Below are positions 1 through 11,579 of a DNA stretch of 64,000 nucleotides, piece after piece (the first letter of the stretch is position 1; each line of letters opens with the position of its first letter). Source of the DNA: Bactrocera neohumeralis (taxonomy: Eukaryota > Arthropoda > Insecta > Diptera > Tephritidae); NCBI RefSeq assembly GCF_024586455.1, contig NC_065922.1:17666089-17730088 (forward strand). The letters run 5' to 3'. The notes beneath the pieces are model-generated. The model searched no databases, was not told the DNA's origin, and was given only the letters and a program-made list of their open reading frames with translations. A program made the position numbers and the translations under genes.

Positions 1-170
1 GCCAATTGGAGTTTCCAAGCGAAGCCAGGTCCTACTCCACCTGGTCTTTCCAACGTAGTGAAGGTTTCTTTGTCTGCTTCTCCCGAATACTGTGTGGAAT
101 ATTCTCAGAGCTGGAGTGTTTTCATCCATTCAGACGACATGACCTAGCCAGTGCAGCCGCTGTCGTCAAA
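1..170 (-). mobile_element. RTE-like LINE, 3' coding fragment
   Basis: Read on the minus strand, this piece encodes a degenerate C-terminal end of a non-LTR retrotransposon polyprotein, recognisable by WLGHVVRMNENTPALR-like text followed by a KTRWSRTWLRLE-like stretch. The same block recurs at 35,040-35,200 and 43,250-43,390 with the same layout. It is cut by the window edge. RTE-like assignment rests on the family pattern and not on a search. Confidence 0.6.
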
Positions 171-599
171 AAAACCTTCGTAGAAGGGATATTCTATAGT
201 TTTAGATACAATAAAAACAATATTGATTAATGTGCAATTCAAAATCAGAAATAGCGGAAGAAACTGACTCCCAAAATAATTTTGAGGAATGCTGTTGAGT
301 TGACGATTTAATGCCAGATAAATAGTAGGGTCCGTCTTTACAACTCCTTTCTTGATTGTCCGAATGCCAATATCGGTCATCTTAGCATATTGAATGGTTT
401 TAACCACCTCGTTTTATGCGATTGTATTACTCTCATACCTTCCGACAGATGCTCTCAGAGATCAACCTTTGATAAATTAATATAAGGAATTTACGTAGTC
501 ATACGTATTATCGTACGTCGAGTCGAATTTTATCTCTGAAGTGTTTTCTTAATCCAAATTGTCAATTACTGTAAAGCCGATGAGTTCGCTAGAAAGTTC
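171..599. other. No gene recognised
   Basis: AT-rich sequence between two LINE fragments. A minus-strand open frame (144-407) has no recognisable motif and overlaps the LINE fragment out of frame. I see nothing I can name. Confidence 0.5.
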
Positions 600-1165
600 A
601 TCATTACTCAAATCCAATTAGAATGAGAACGAGCAGCTGTTTCTTTGTCGTCGTACGCTCGGACGCTGGATCTATGGACCTCGAGAGAGCTCAGTACACG
701 TTGCACTTGTGGGGTTGCGAAAGCCTTCAGACCCAGAGCGTATCGTAAAAGCTTCATGGAACTACTAGCTCTTAGCAAGGTTCACAAGGCCGCAATGATA
801 TGTGTCCTAACTGGATACTGTCCCATTGGCACTCGCGCGGTGATGCTAAAGACTTGGCAACCTGTTAAAGTTGCAGGGAGGAAGTCGAGGTGGAAACATC
901 TACACACTTACTCCTTAACTGCCAGCCTTCGCCAGACTATCGTTGTATAATCTTGGTTGCCATAGTTCCTACGAATTTCGGCGAATTGCCTGAAGTAGCT
1001 ATTAGTCAGTTCAGTAAATGTGTGTCTGGCTTTAAGCTTTTTAGCTTTTATATGACGGTCTTCTTGATTTTAACTTTGAAGTTGTGGGCATAATAACGAA
1101 CAAGAGGCTCTAGCAGTCCAAGTGGGATTCGTGACCTCACGAGTATCAGCGTATTTACCTAACTG
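600..1165 (+). mobile_element. RNase H-type LINE, C-terminal tail
   Basis: Decayed 3' end of a non-LTR retrotransposon that carries RNase H. One frame (about 750-840) reads ELLALSKVHKAAMICVLTG and then CPIG; after a frameshift near 880 a second frame reads VETSTHLLLNC, the cysteine-rich tail that follows RNase H in I/R1/Jockey-like elements. It continues with a conserved VAISQFSKCVSGFKLF end. The block matches 53,160-53,470 and 40,380-40,620 in layout. It ends in a CCTAACTGTAACCTAAC tail. Non-functional. The clade is not settled. Confidence 0.65.
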
Positions 1166-1369
1166 TAACCTAACTTACATATATAAAGGAAGAACCTAAT
1201 CTATCGTGAGAAATTATTTTTTCTCACTGATTCATTTATCCCTTCTCGCATATAGATACTCGTGAACTCACGAACAACAGCATATTTACCTAACCCTAGT
1301 CTAACCTATTTTGAGAGGTTCATTTTTCTCTCTGATTCATTTATTCTTTCCCTTGTATAGATATTGGTT
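1137..1369 (+). repeat. Two-copy tandem duplication of a LINE tail
   Basis: Two direct copies of about 100-120 bp: one from 1137 (CTCACGAGTATCAGCGTATT), one from 1275 (CTCACGAACAACAGCATATT). Each continues with a CCTAAC/AACCTA tail, then CTGATTCATTTAT, and ends with TATAGATA. The duplicated unit is the 3' end of the preceding LINE. Confidence 0.6.
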
Positions 1370-1544
1370 TCGTATCGTATCCTGCATTAAGAAAGTGTCT
1401 TTTTTATTTCGGTGAGAAAATGGTTGGAAATGGTCGGTTTATGATGTGATGACATCTTTTAGAAGTTCCAATTGCTTTAAGATAAGAAAAGTCGTTAATT
1501 TCATCTACACCGAAGCGATAATACCTTCCACAGGTGCATTTCTT

Positions 1545-1965
1545 ATTGCATAAAAGGGTATACTATAAGAAAATCTGTATTTTGATTCTTACCGATCAGT
1601 TTGAATGACAGCTAAATGCCATAGTTGTCCGATCTGCATAATTTCGTTGAACGTTGCAGCCCTGACTTGGACAATAATCCATGCTAAATTTCACGAATAT
1701 ATCTTTTTAAATAAAATAGTTTTTCCATAAAAGAACTTGATCTTTTCTTCTCAAGGCAGCTGTATCCAATAGTGGTACGATATTGGCGGTTATGAAAATT
1801 GATCAACTTCTTGGGGAGAAAAAGGCGTGCCAAAATTTCCGATCGATATCCCAAAAACTGAGGGATTCATTCGAATATATATTGTTCGACAAAAAGACGG
1901 TTATGTTTAAATCGATTGAGCGTGTCACACTGTTAATTTATATTACCCTGTTCAGGGTATAGAAA
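1545..1965 (+). repeat. Diverged copy of the dispersed CAGGGTA tandem repeat
   Basis: Ends in the inverted pair TACCCTG-TT-CAGGGTA at 1944-1959 and carries the same inner blocks as 21,770-22,657: a CAGCTA..ATGC.ATAG..GTCCGATCTG block, a TTTCACGAATATATCTT block, and AAAACTGAGGGA near the end. It is clearly older than the 13.9 kb and 21.8 kb copies. The superfamily is undetermined. Confidence 0.6.
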
Positions 1966-2620
1966 CGAAGCGACCAATTTCACTTTTTAAGACTGTATAT
2001 CTTTTTCAAAAGCTGGCATAAAACCATTTAGTATGATTTACTTATTTATAGAGGTATTATTTAACACTTTTCCATTTTTTTATCTTATTTCGTAATTTCT
2101 CCATTTTTCTCTTTGCGTCTGCGCGCCATCAAATCACACATTTACTGGCACAAAATGTCACTGGCGAACAGAGAAACTTAAGCTAAGGCAATTATATACG
2201 AGCATTTCTTTGGGGAATTAAAAAAAATATATAAATAATCTCATTAAGGAAAAGTTGGCAAGATACCATAAAATAAAAGAAATTGTGAAAGTTCATTGAA
2301 ATTACGAGCGGAAATATAAATCATACACATACAAGTTACACAAATAAGTACATAAGTGGCAAAAATAAAATTGTTGTTGAATAAGCAATACAATAAACCA
2401 ATAAAATATTAGCAACCGGAACACGCGCAAATTTTCCTAAAAGTGTTGAGAAATTCGCAAATCACAATTCGCAACAGCAACGCAGTCAAGGATATAAATA
2501 TAAAAAACAAAAACAACAAAAAATAAAAAAAAATAAAAGCAGTGCTACAAAATACGAAGAGAGTTTCCAGCTTAGAGAGCGAACACAACCAGCAGTCAAC
2601 TAGCAACCAACACTAGCAAC
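1966..2620 (+). promoter_or_regulatory. Putative promoter and 5' UTR of the 2621 gene
   Basis: AT-rich, A-rich leader directly upstream of the 2621 start codon, without transposon similarity past about 2,100. A TATATAAATA string lies at 2229-2238. An in-frame TAG at 2573-2575 precedes the ATG, so the reading frame cannot extend further upstream in this exon. The transcription start is not identifiable. Confidence 0.35.
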
Positions 2621-2675
2621 ATGTTGCCGCAACATCAGATGTTAACACTGGCCATTGCCATGCTGTTTGTACTGG
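2621..2675 (+). CDS. First coding exon of a secreted or membrane protein
   Basis: The start codon at 2621 sits in a fly-like context (CAACATG). The 18 complete codons encode MLPQHQMLTLAIAMLFVL, a short polar start and a hydrophobic core typical of a signal peptide or membrane anchor. The exon ends at a consensus donor, G|GTAAGTAA, with GT at 2676-2677, leaving phase 1. An in-frame TAG 48 bases upstream supports this start. No downstream exon could be recognised, so the intron may run through the remaining 61 kb. Long first introns after a signal-peptide exon are common in fly cell-surface genes, but I cannot identify this one. It is the only convincing host coding exon in the window. Confidence 0.6.
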
Positions 2676-3795
2676 GTAAGTAATGCTACAGACTTTTAAT
2701 TTTCAATCTTCATTTTTGGCCACTTCTTTAAGACTCGCGCGAGGTGAACGAACTTTTTTTCGTACGAGAAATAGAAAATAAATAAATAAACCGCTAAAAG
2801 TATGTAGAGAATTGCAATTGAAATCCAAGCGCTGACACTAATACTGCTTTTACATTGTTGTTGTTGTCATTGTTTCGCTTAAAATACACAAAATAAACAT
2901 GAATTCCACATTAATGAAATTTTATATGAAACGAACGTGATTGAATTGTTAATTGGCCGCTTAATGGAGTTTTATGTAACGGCTTTGTGCATAGTAATTG
3001 GCCGGCGGCGTTTTTGACCAGAAATTGGGTTCCAACTCAACTCAACTCAACTGTGATGAGTGTCTTTGCTTGCTTACATCTACTATTTATAAAGTTGGGT
3101 GCGAAGCTGCTTAGCTTAAGGGTCACTTAAGTCTTTTGTATTGCCGCACTTTCGCACTAATGTGAAGCGCATAGGAGTTGAAAAAGGTTTTTGTGGGTCA
3201 TTTGGGTGAATTGAAGGAAATCACATGTTTTCATCAATTAAAAGTGTTTTGTATTGCGTTTTGTTTCCACCAAAAAGTTGTAAAAGTTTTAAAGATTACA
3301 ATTTTCTAAGCTTAGTAAGCATGATTCCGTGGATCTTATTCTAGAAAATGGGAAATAGAAATGGAAAGTCGTTTATTCGGTTATACAACAATATTCATTA
3401 ACTAAAAGATAATGAAAAGTGAGCGACCAAAAACCACTCGTTTAGCTGAGAATGTACATGTGAAGCAATAACACAGACTCGGACATCTTTTTAAGCTCTG
3501 TGTGGAGGGTTAGAACTGATCAACATCAAAAATCAACGAACATTTCAAAACACTAACTCAAAAGTCTCTAAATTTCGCTAATATCAAAAATAATCTTGAG
3601 GTTGTTAGATAACTTCAGGATTTTTTTTATAGGGTATTCTTTTGCTACTTGCTTAACATCAACATTAATCTAGGTACACGCTTAAGATACCTTATCTCTT
3701 CTAAAAAATGACCTTTAGCATTCATTCTGATGGTTTATTAAGTTTTTATCATTTTACACATTTCAATCACAAAAACATGGACTTATAGATTTGTA
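2676..3795 (+). other. Start of the presumed first intron
   Basis: Unique-looking AT-rich sequence with no coding potential. It holds a short CAACTCAACTCAACTCAACTG run near 3033-3053 and a DREF-like or TE pattern was not seen. Confidence 0.5.
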
Positions 3796-3799
3796 ATGA

Positions 3800-4065
3800 G
3801 ATCTATTCATAAAGCAACATTGAAAACTATCTGATCAAATTTGACCCGGACTTAATAGATCTTTACGTATTTTAATACCAAATATTATTGTCGCTTGCAA
3901 AATAGGCTTCTGAGCATTTAAAATCATGGCAACGCTTAATCAAACTTTCCATTCAATTGTTATAAGCCTCGGTCGTCAGTACCTTAAGCGAATTTGGGTT
4001 TTAACGAAACTGAGGCTCATTTTGGGATCTTTACTCGACGTCGTTTTTGCTAAAACTTGAGAAGT
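3800..4065 (-). mobile_element. Mariner-like C-terminal remnant
   Basis: On the minus strand the frame near 3905-3960 resembles a mariner C-terminus (LIKRCHDFKCSEAYF). It ends in a terminal block containing TCAAATTTGACCCGGA, similar to TCAAATTTGACACGGA at 32,818. Heavily decayed. Confidence 0.4.
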
Positions 4066-5165
4066 TTAACAGGTTAAAGTAATCGGCAGTAAAATCCATT
4101 TTTTTGGCAAAATTTGTTTTTTGTTTTCAAAATAATTCCCTTCAAGGGTTATGCACTGGTTATAGCGACACTCCAAGTTTTCGATACCAATTTTGTAGTA
4201 CGATTTTTTTCTTTGCTTCAAAATAGGGCTCATTTCTCCTTTTAACCCATAAAGACCAGAAGCGAGTTGAGTCAATTTAGTCCATGTCTTTCTGTATACA
4301 TGCGAACTAGTCTCTCTCAGTTTTTGCGACATCGATCTGAAATATTGCGTATGTCCTTTTCTGTCCAAGAAGCTGCTCCTGTTGCCCCTCCTACTTTTCG
4401 ATAACATTTTTGTAGTATGATTTGTCATTTGCTTCAAAATAGGCCTCAGTTTCGGCGATTACCTAGTCATTCGACGAAAATTTCTTCCTAGCGAGCGTTC
4501 TTATGAATTCTGAGGACAGCAAGTAGTCGCTGCGGGTCCAGATCTGAAGAATACAGTGGATGCCGAAGCAATTCGAAGCCCAATTCATGGATTTTTGCCA
4601 TAGTTTTCATTGACTTGTACCACGTTGATAATGTAGTTGAAACAACACTTTTTTTCTTCAAATGCGGACGTTTTTCCGCGATTTCGTCCTTTAAATGGAC
4701 CAATAATGCTATGTAATACCCTTTTCAAGGTAGTCAATAAAAATTTCTCCATGCGCATTCCAAAATACAGACGCCATAGCTTTGCCGCCCGACTGATGCA
4801 TTTTTTCACAATTTGGAGCGGGTTCCATGGGTGCAGTTCACTCGAATCGCTGTCGACTGGACTTGGCAGTGAAATGATGGACCACTTTGCACAGAGCTTT
4901 CTCATACCCAAATGTTCGTGAATGTTATGATGATGTATTGACTTTTTTATATTATTGTCATTAGCAGAGATAGACGACTCGCAAAAGGCAAATTTTCGAT
5001 GACTTCACGACCTCCACTAAATGCTTTGTGCCACTCAAATACATGTGGTCATGACAAAGTAGACACGCCACAATATTTTGGCAACTTTTTCAATGCCTTC
5101 GTAGCCGCGATCCCATTGGAAACATACAAGAAACAAGTCTTCAAGTGCATATCTTAACTGTAGTC
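4066..5165 (-). mobile_element. Mariner transposase pseudogene
   Basis: A mariner (IS630-Tc1-mariner) transposase remnant spanning most of the coding length on the minus strand. N-terminal text near 4,980-5,140 includes SNGIAATKALKKL and HKAFSGGREVIENLPFASR, from the helix-turn-helix half. The middle has LGMRKLCAKW (4,880-4,911). The catalytic half has KSMKTMAKIHELGFELL followed by a degraded PLYSSDLDP, where the family has a PYSPDLAP motif. The C-terminus reads SYYKIGIENLECRYNQC and ITLEGNYFE. Several frameshifts and stops make it inactive. A 167-bp unrelated repeat splits the C-terminal part at 4,228-4,394. Confidence 0.8.
4178..4443 (-). repeat. Repeat insertion flanked by 50-bp direct repeats
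   Basis: A 167-bp insert (4228-4394) matches the TTTAGCCATGTC..AAACTAGTC..CTCAGTTTTT..AAGAAGCTGCTC block of the 13.9 kb tandem repeat. It lies between two diverged copies of the same mariner segment, 4178-4227 and 4395-4443. Both copies begin TTTTCGATA and end TTCAAAATAGG. Confidence 0.65.
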
Positions 5166-5365
5166 GACAAAGGTTAGGTTAGGTTAATCTGGTAGGTCAA
5201 TGATCCACGTCTAGTCTAGTTTTGGTCCTTTGCGATACCAGATGGAGGTCAGTTACTAGATCTATGAAAATTGATCTTCCTTTAAGATGCCTGCGCTTAA
5301 CGCGCATTTTAAAAGACTCTGTGGCCTCACTATCGATACCTCAACCAGTGTATCATACCGTGGGG
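5165..5365 (-). mobile_element. 3' tail of the RNase H-type LINE
   Basis: This matches, in reverse complement, the 3' tail of the LINE at 40,540-40,710: shared blocks include the AGACTCTGTGGCCTCACTATCGATACCTC-type segment and the TTGCGATACCAGATGGA segment. On the minus strand it ends at 5172-5187 with AACCTAACCTAACC, the same kind of tail seen at 40,698 and 39,041. Confidence 0.7.
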
Positions 5366-7629
5366 ACTCCATATGTTTATAGCGTAGTATTGCTAATGCG
5401 GGATATAATCGACAAAGAGTAACCGATAAATAGCTGGCGTTTGGTGTTCCACAAGTTCAAAAGTTTGAGAATTATTTATATTCAATGTGAGCCACGACTT
5501 AATCGTTGGGTTGAAGAAGTTTATTCTTTTTATGGCAGCGTGTGTGTTTTCGAGCTTCAAAGCAAGGTGCAAACAAACTTCAACTCAAGCATTCGTGTGG
5601 TGTTGTTGAAGGGTTAAACGGATTTTAGTGATAAAAAAATAGAGAGAAAAAGAGAAAAGAGAAAGATAAAAGAATGAATTTAAAGCGTGGGCTGTTGTTC
5701 ACCTACTAAATACTTGTTGATTACGCTGCTCATATATTATAAGTCGGAGTATTTAGGAACTAGTTAAGTACCAGTTCGTCTACTAATTTCTGGAAATAGT
5801 TCGAATTTTGCAAATATTGTACCAATATATATTTATAAAGCCGATATAATTGTTAAAATTTAATGGAAGATAGTTTTCGTGAAGCTTAGCGTGGGATTAT
5901 CTAACGCCCACCTTACTTTGAGGTAAAAAATTCTTAATAATATGAAAAGGGATTATCGAGCCAGCAATAAAATCACTTTCCTGAATCTTTTCCATTTTAA
6001 GAGATTTGTTTTCAGAAATAAGCCGCAGAAAATAATTTCCTTCCGAAAACAAAAAAAAATTTAATACTTTATTTTCCAAAACAGCCACGCTTTTTCTCCA
6101 CAGAGAACGTGGCAAAATGTAATTGAAAGTTAATCCGCTTTCTTAGTTATCGCATGGAAATGCAAAATTTTTAACTTATTTAGTGCGAGATACTACCCAA
6201 CTGCTTATCGCGCCGGAAATAGGCATATGGAGCTATGTCCGGTGTAAAGCGGCAGTGTAAGTGGCTAGGAAAAAACGCAAAGAATATAAAATAAAATTTC
6301 GAAAGCAGCTAAGTGGAAAAAGTTAATCAGCGAAAAACCGAAAGAGAAAAGAAATCAAATAAGTTGGATGCCGAAGAGGAATTAAAAAGTTCTATTTACA
6401 AGCGCCACTACATGCAATGGCTGAGTGAGTGTGTGTGGGTGCGTAGGCGTTAAATATTTTAAGCGCGCAACTTGAGAAGGCATCAAGGCGTCTAAGGCGT
6501 CTAAGGCGCCACGGCAGAAACACTTTGTACGAATGAGCTAGAGGGGGGCTGCTGGGGCGTTGTAAGTGGAAGACAAATGTTGGCGTTAGAGTGTAAAACG
6601 ATTTGCACAAAACCGCAAAAACAATTATTTTCAAATTGTCTGCAATATGCCGCGACAGCTGACCGCAGAGAGCTGTGGCTTACAATAAAAAAGACTTCGC
6701 CTCCAACGTTCGTAATGCTTGCCTTCTTGCATTGCGCCCACACGCCTGACGTGATGAATGAATTCGTCAGTGGCGGAGGGGGGACGCGGCAGCCGCAACA
6801 AAGTATCTGTGCGCGAATTCCATGCTTTTTCAGCTTAATAAATCCTAATTGATACATTCCAGTCCCGTCACACTTTGATCTATTACGACTATTTGTATTT
6901 GAACCGCTGCGAAGTACAAGCGACTTCCATTCAAGACTTTGTATTACTCTGTTGTAAAATACCAGCGCAAATTGAGTGCAGCATTTTGTTGCTCCTTCTT
7001 CTAGTTTTCTTTGGCTTACCACTCGCGCTCGCACTGTCCATAATGTGTTTCTCACACACATACTTACATAGTAAAGTTGCCACACAAAAATTACATTGAA
7101 ATTCACTTAAACTTTTCTTTATCTTTCACTAATTTTTTTCTCATTGCAAAATTTTGCTCGTCGACGCTTTTTCTCGTGCCCTGCTTGGGGTTAAGCGCCG
7201 TGCAGGCGGGTGATGTGTTTCGCACATTGAGTTATCTGAATTTTTATTGAATTTTCTACTTTCGTTTTTCTGCAGCGGTGACCAGCAAACCAATCGACCC
7301 ATAGCCACGCACACAACTCACTGACAATCCATCGGTCGGTCAGCGCGACTGGCTCGCTGTTTGGCCTTCTGTTGGCGCATTTGCTGGCGTATCCCTTTTT
7401 AATGGATTTTGGTGACATTATATTTTTTATACTTTTTCCTCGCTTACGATTTCAATTTGCTTTCACTCATTTACTTGCGTTGTTGCGTTTATACCGGGAG
7501 AGAAGTTGTTGGTTGGTGAAGTGGTTAAAGTGAACACATGACTAGTTTGAAGTCCTTTTCCTTTGAGTGTAATATTATCTTTTTGGGAGTCGCTGAGGCT
7601 GCAAGACCACAAGTTTGGGAAAAAGTATT
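5366..7629. other. Long non-coding stretch
   Basis: No transposase, reverse transcriptase or host exon recognised. Base composition varies, with a moderately GC-rich patch at 6,420-6,830 that includes a tandem AAGGCGTCT run near 6,486-6,512. A 201-residue minus-strand open frame (6501-7106) has low-complexity composition and no motif. Confidence 0.45.
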
Positions 7630-8160
7630 CTGCTTATTATTTGGCGCTACAACCGTAGGTCGGTCTGGACCGATAACACAGAACTTTGCCAATTGTCTCT
7701 ATGCTTTGCGAGTTGTACATCCTAAATGCAGGCAGGTCTCTATGCACTCGGTCCTTTCCTTGGGTGCGTGGGCGTCCTTGCTTCTGTAGTCCACCCATGG
7801 GTCTCGCATCGAAGAAGCTTTTCGCTGGAGCATCCCTTTCCTTCCATGCGACACGTCATTCTTTGGATTTTTATACGCCTAACTATACCTAAAGTCGCCG
7901 TAGAGCACATACAGTTCGTGGTTCCATCTTCTTCGGTACTCATTGTTCACGATCTCCGAAGAGCTTACGGAGAATAACTTTCTCGAAGCCTGTGATTGCT
8001 CTTCTCGGTTCGTCATCTATGTTTCTGCGACGTATAAGAGTACGAGAATGATAAGAATCTTATAGAGCGTAATTTTTGTACGTTGAGAGAGGAATTTGCT
8101 TCTCAATTGCTTACCGATCCGAAGTAGCACCCGTTGACAAGAGTTATAGTGATAAAAGTT
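7630..8160 (-). mobile_element. RTE-like LINE, C-terminal fragment
   Basis: Minus-strand remnant of the same general non-LTR type as 12.5-13.6 kb but a different subfamily. At 8,100-8,150 the text matches the NGCYFG block; the AATTTTTGTACGTTGAGAGAGGAATTTGCTTCTCAATTG stretch parallels the conserved block at 12,660-12,710. Downstream frames keep an ELY-like segment and a MRDPWVDYRSKDAHAP-like end. Many stops and frameshifts. Confidence 0.6.
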
Positions 8161-8339
8161 CTTTTTAAGACTTTTAACAACAAAGCCAGCAACATGATTA
8201 ATATTATGTGCATCTTTCGAGGGAAAGTGTTCCGGATGTGCCTATAATTAATTTAGCCCAAAATTTCTCTCCTCGTAAATTTCAAGTTTAGGAATAAAAA
8301 GAGGTCTCAAGGCGTCAAGTTTTAGAGTACGAGGAGTAG

Positions 8340-8700
8340 CACTTTACTAAACTAAATTGATTAAATTAGCCTTGGCGACTAGGGATATGTGAGCCCTTCT
8401 CGTAGTCTTCATGATAGACATCCACTTCATCGGTTGAAGTTAACTGTTTCCATTGTTTCTTGGCCTCTGATGCATACCAGTGGATTGATGTTTCGTAGAC
8501 GGTCACAAAACGGCACAGATACTCCTTCGGTTTATGCTTAAACAGCATCCAAACCTGTTGTATGTGGCTTACGGTTGAGTTCGTTCGTTTCTGAAATGAG
8601 CAAATTCGGCACGTATAGCTCCGACAACTGTCTCGGATATCTCGTACATTTTCAATTGGCAGTCTGTCATTACGCGATTATCATTTGTGGTTTCGGTTTA
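8340..8700 (-). mobile_element. Mariner transposase fragment
   Basis: A minus-strand open frame at 8366-8548 reads CRFVTVYETSIHWYASEAK, matching the region around the first catalytic aspartate of mariner (RFVTVDETWIHWYTPE in the family). Here the catalytic D is replaced by Y, so this copy is dead. Flanking text up to about 8,700 is decayed. Confidence 0.65.
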
Positions 8701-10220
8701 AGTTTCGACTGATTTTAACAGTGACTTCCCATAGGTACTGGCTTCATCCACGATTTTTGCTATTAGGTCCTTGTCCTTGAAGACTTGAACATTTCCTAAG
8801 ATTTGGATCTCTACCTATGGGTACTTCAGATCAGAAAAATCTTATTTAAAAAGTCGATGAAATTACTTCAAATCACACACCACACCCTCTTTTCTGGTGG
8901 GTATATTCCAGCTCTACTATGCCAGTGTGCCTATTTACTACCTTCAAGTATTTTTAAATCGCTCTCATTTGGCATTATGTAGATAAATTGCGCGACTGTA
9001 GCGATAGTCTGCCTATTCGCTGGCATTTCGCTTGTTGTTTAATAGATTTCATTTCCGTTCGCCAACTCCATACGCCGAATGAACTCCAGCCACCCATCGT
9101 CACAAACTGGGAAAGAGTCATCAAAACGGCGCGCGGTGGGAAATAAAAATATTTCTACATAAAGTATTTCTATTTCCAATTTGTTGTTGTACAATACCCT
9201 TGTGCGCAACATTAATCGCTTGGTAGTTATTTTTTTGTTAAGGTAGATGTGCTTTGATTGCTGAGGCGATTAAACTGTTTGACGATTTATAGGTTTACCC
9301 CATTAAATGTCCCCATAGCCACTTACAGATGTCACCTTTGACCCTTTTGCGGGTTGGAAATTTTCCCTTTATTGTTTTTGTTGCCTATTCTTGCAATCAT
9401 CTTTGTAATTGAATTCTTCGAGAAAATAATTGTTATCTTTAAGACATTTGAGATGTTATCGGCTTTCTTTATAGAAATTTAGCGGTGCGCATGGCTGACC
9501 TCCGGGAATTTTTGTGACAAATATTTAAGTCATTAGCAGTTAATGGTAGAGTGAAAGTTTATAAAAGTGAAACATTAATTTCTTGAAATTTTCTTCTTCA
9601 AATAAATGTGGAAACTTAAAATTTTAAAGCCGCGAGTTGAAAGCCCTGGCTTTTGCTGACCAACAACCTTATGTATTTATGTTAAACATATTATGTTATG
9701 TTAAGCATATACGTGGCTAGATACGAGCGCATACTCACTAAGCCAATTTTGAAATGTTTATTTGTTTGTTTTGCAACAACAATAACAAAATTTTTTACAA
9801 AGTGCAGCCAAAATATGTGTTTGTGCCGCAAAGCAGAGCAGTCGCAGCGCTTACTTGAGCACAATGAACTGCGCCGAACTTTGGCAATAAAATGCGACGT
9901 GTTGTGGCGTTGCCATATTTTTTCACGTTGAACAGCAAACCGCCGCCTCGTACATTTCACTCAGATGTCAGTTTGCGGTTTCAATTACATGAAATGCTTT
10001 TATTCTTGTTGCAACACGATGCGGTCGGTAATGTGCATTTGATATGAGTAGAAATACATGAGGAGTGCGGTGGGTGTGAACATAACCTTATTAAGTTTGA
10101 AAATAGCCTACAAATTTAATGCTTGATAATTTATACATATGTATAAATATATATATGTAAAGTATCATCGGAAATAGAGACGAAGTAAAGAATGTAATGC
10201 CTCTGCTAGAGCCTAGTATG
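8701..10220. other. No gene recognised
   Basis: AT-rich non-coding sequence. It contains a perfect 20-bp palindrome, ATTTATACAT-ATGTATAAAT, at about 10,129-10,148. I see no coding homology. Confidence 0.45.
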
Positions 10221-10914
10221 TACAAGGTGCGTTCCAAAGTAAACAGGACTTAAAAAAAAAACAGATCAAATGGTTTACTCTGCAAAATCAATTTGCTTTA
10301 TTCAAAATAGCCTCCTTTTGCTTCAATACAGCTTTTTGCACGGTCCAAAAGCATGTCGAACGAGTGTTTTAGCTCGTCGGCCGGTGTGGCCGCCAGTATG
10401 CCGGTGCAAGACTTTTGAATGGCCTCTACGTCTGCAAAACGCTTTCCTTTCATGGACAAACGCATTTTTCCGAAAAGGAAGAAGTCGCACGGCGCCATAT
10501 CAGGTGAATACGGTGAGTGGTTAATGGTTAAAATGTGATTTTTGGTCAAATAATCGATCGAAAAATCAAGTCGATCGAATGTTGGATTCTGAGCAATTTT
10601 TGGTTGTCAGTCAATTTGTGCGGAACAAACCGGACACACACCATTCGTAAGCCCAAATGTTCGATCAAAATGCGATAAATCGATGTTTTGGAGATGTTCA
10701 ATTCTATTTCCATGAATTTCAATGATGATTTCGGCTGATTTTTGATGAATTCACACACAGTTTCGATGGAATTTCAATGAAATGTCATGAAATTCTCATT
10801 CTCACTGGACAATCAATAAAGATAGCATATTCTAACGTACCAGTCGACCTTTAGATGGCGCCACCAGGGGCGCTAGATTCTAAAAGTCCTGTTTACTTTG
10901 GAACACACCTTGTA
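10221..10914 (-). mobile_element. Internally deleted mariner with intact inverted ends
   Basis: A 694-bp element bounded by near-perfect 30-bp inverted repeats. The left end (10221-10250) begins TACAAGGTGCGTTCCAAAGT; the right end (10885-10914) is its inverse with one mismatch. TA at each edge fits the mariner TA target duplication. Minus-strand frames encode an N-terminal helix-turn-helix piece (10546-10758, with ELNISKTSIYRIL and FVPHKLTDNQKLLRIQHS) and then the C-terminal PYSPDMAPCDFFLFGKM block (10298-10549) ending in EAKGGYFE. The first catalytic D region is missing, so this is a deletion derivative that could only move with help from another copy. Confidence 0.85.
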
Positions 10915-11575
10915 TTTATCCGCTGAGATATGTATAATAATGTCCACAACTATCTATGAAGTTATTAGATAGTGTTTTAAGAGTGGCGAAAGTTTCAATG
11001 ATCTTGCTTTGGTATTATGGAAATAGTGACAGTGAGACTTCAATGAATTAACCAAATTTACTTTGCAATAAACCAACAAGTTACCTTCATCATTCATCAT
11101 TAAGATGTTGATGGGGAGAGTAACTAACATAAATAAGTTAAATAGTGTTAAAAAGTCATCGGTTCTTCTTTAAAGCCTAACAATTTTTCAGTATCCTCAA
11201 CGAACGAATAATAATTTTTCAGACTGATATCATTGGTTGACACATAATAAATGATGTGTTAAGAAGAACCAGTGCTGGGCGAAGAGTATCGATCGTTGAT
11301 TATGAAAATTCCCATGTTTTTCAGTATCCGTCAATAATTTTATTTAATACTAGTTAAAAATTATTTGTTAACTATTCGAACTTCAAAAGCCTATATTTCG
11401 ATTCCGTAGACTAACCTGGAAAGTGGAAGAGATAACTTTGACTTTTCAATGTAATTGGTACCAAACCAAACCAAACCAAAATTTTGCATAAGCTACCGAC
11501 CACCGACCAATCTTGAAACAAGGCTGAAGTCGGGGCTATGTATATTGTAAAATTTGACCCGGCTTGGTCCATTTA
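10915..11575. other. No gene recognised
   Basis: AT-rich sequence with a short ACCAA run at about 11,460-11,480. No motif seen. Confidence 0.45.
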
Positions 11576-11579
11576 AAAT

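Noticed and set aside
6501..7106. 201-residue minus-strand open frame
   Set aside because: Low-complexity composition (runs of P and S), no domain, and it overlaps plus-strand frames of similar length; consistent with chance in a GC-richer patch.
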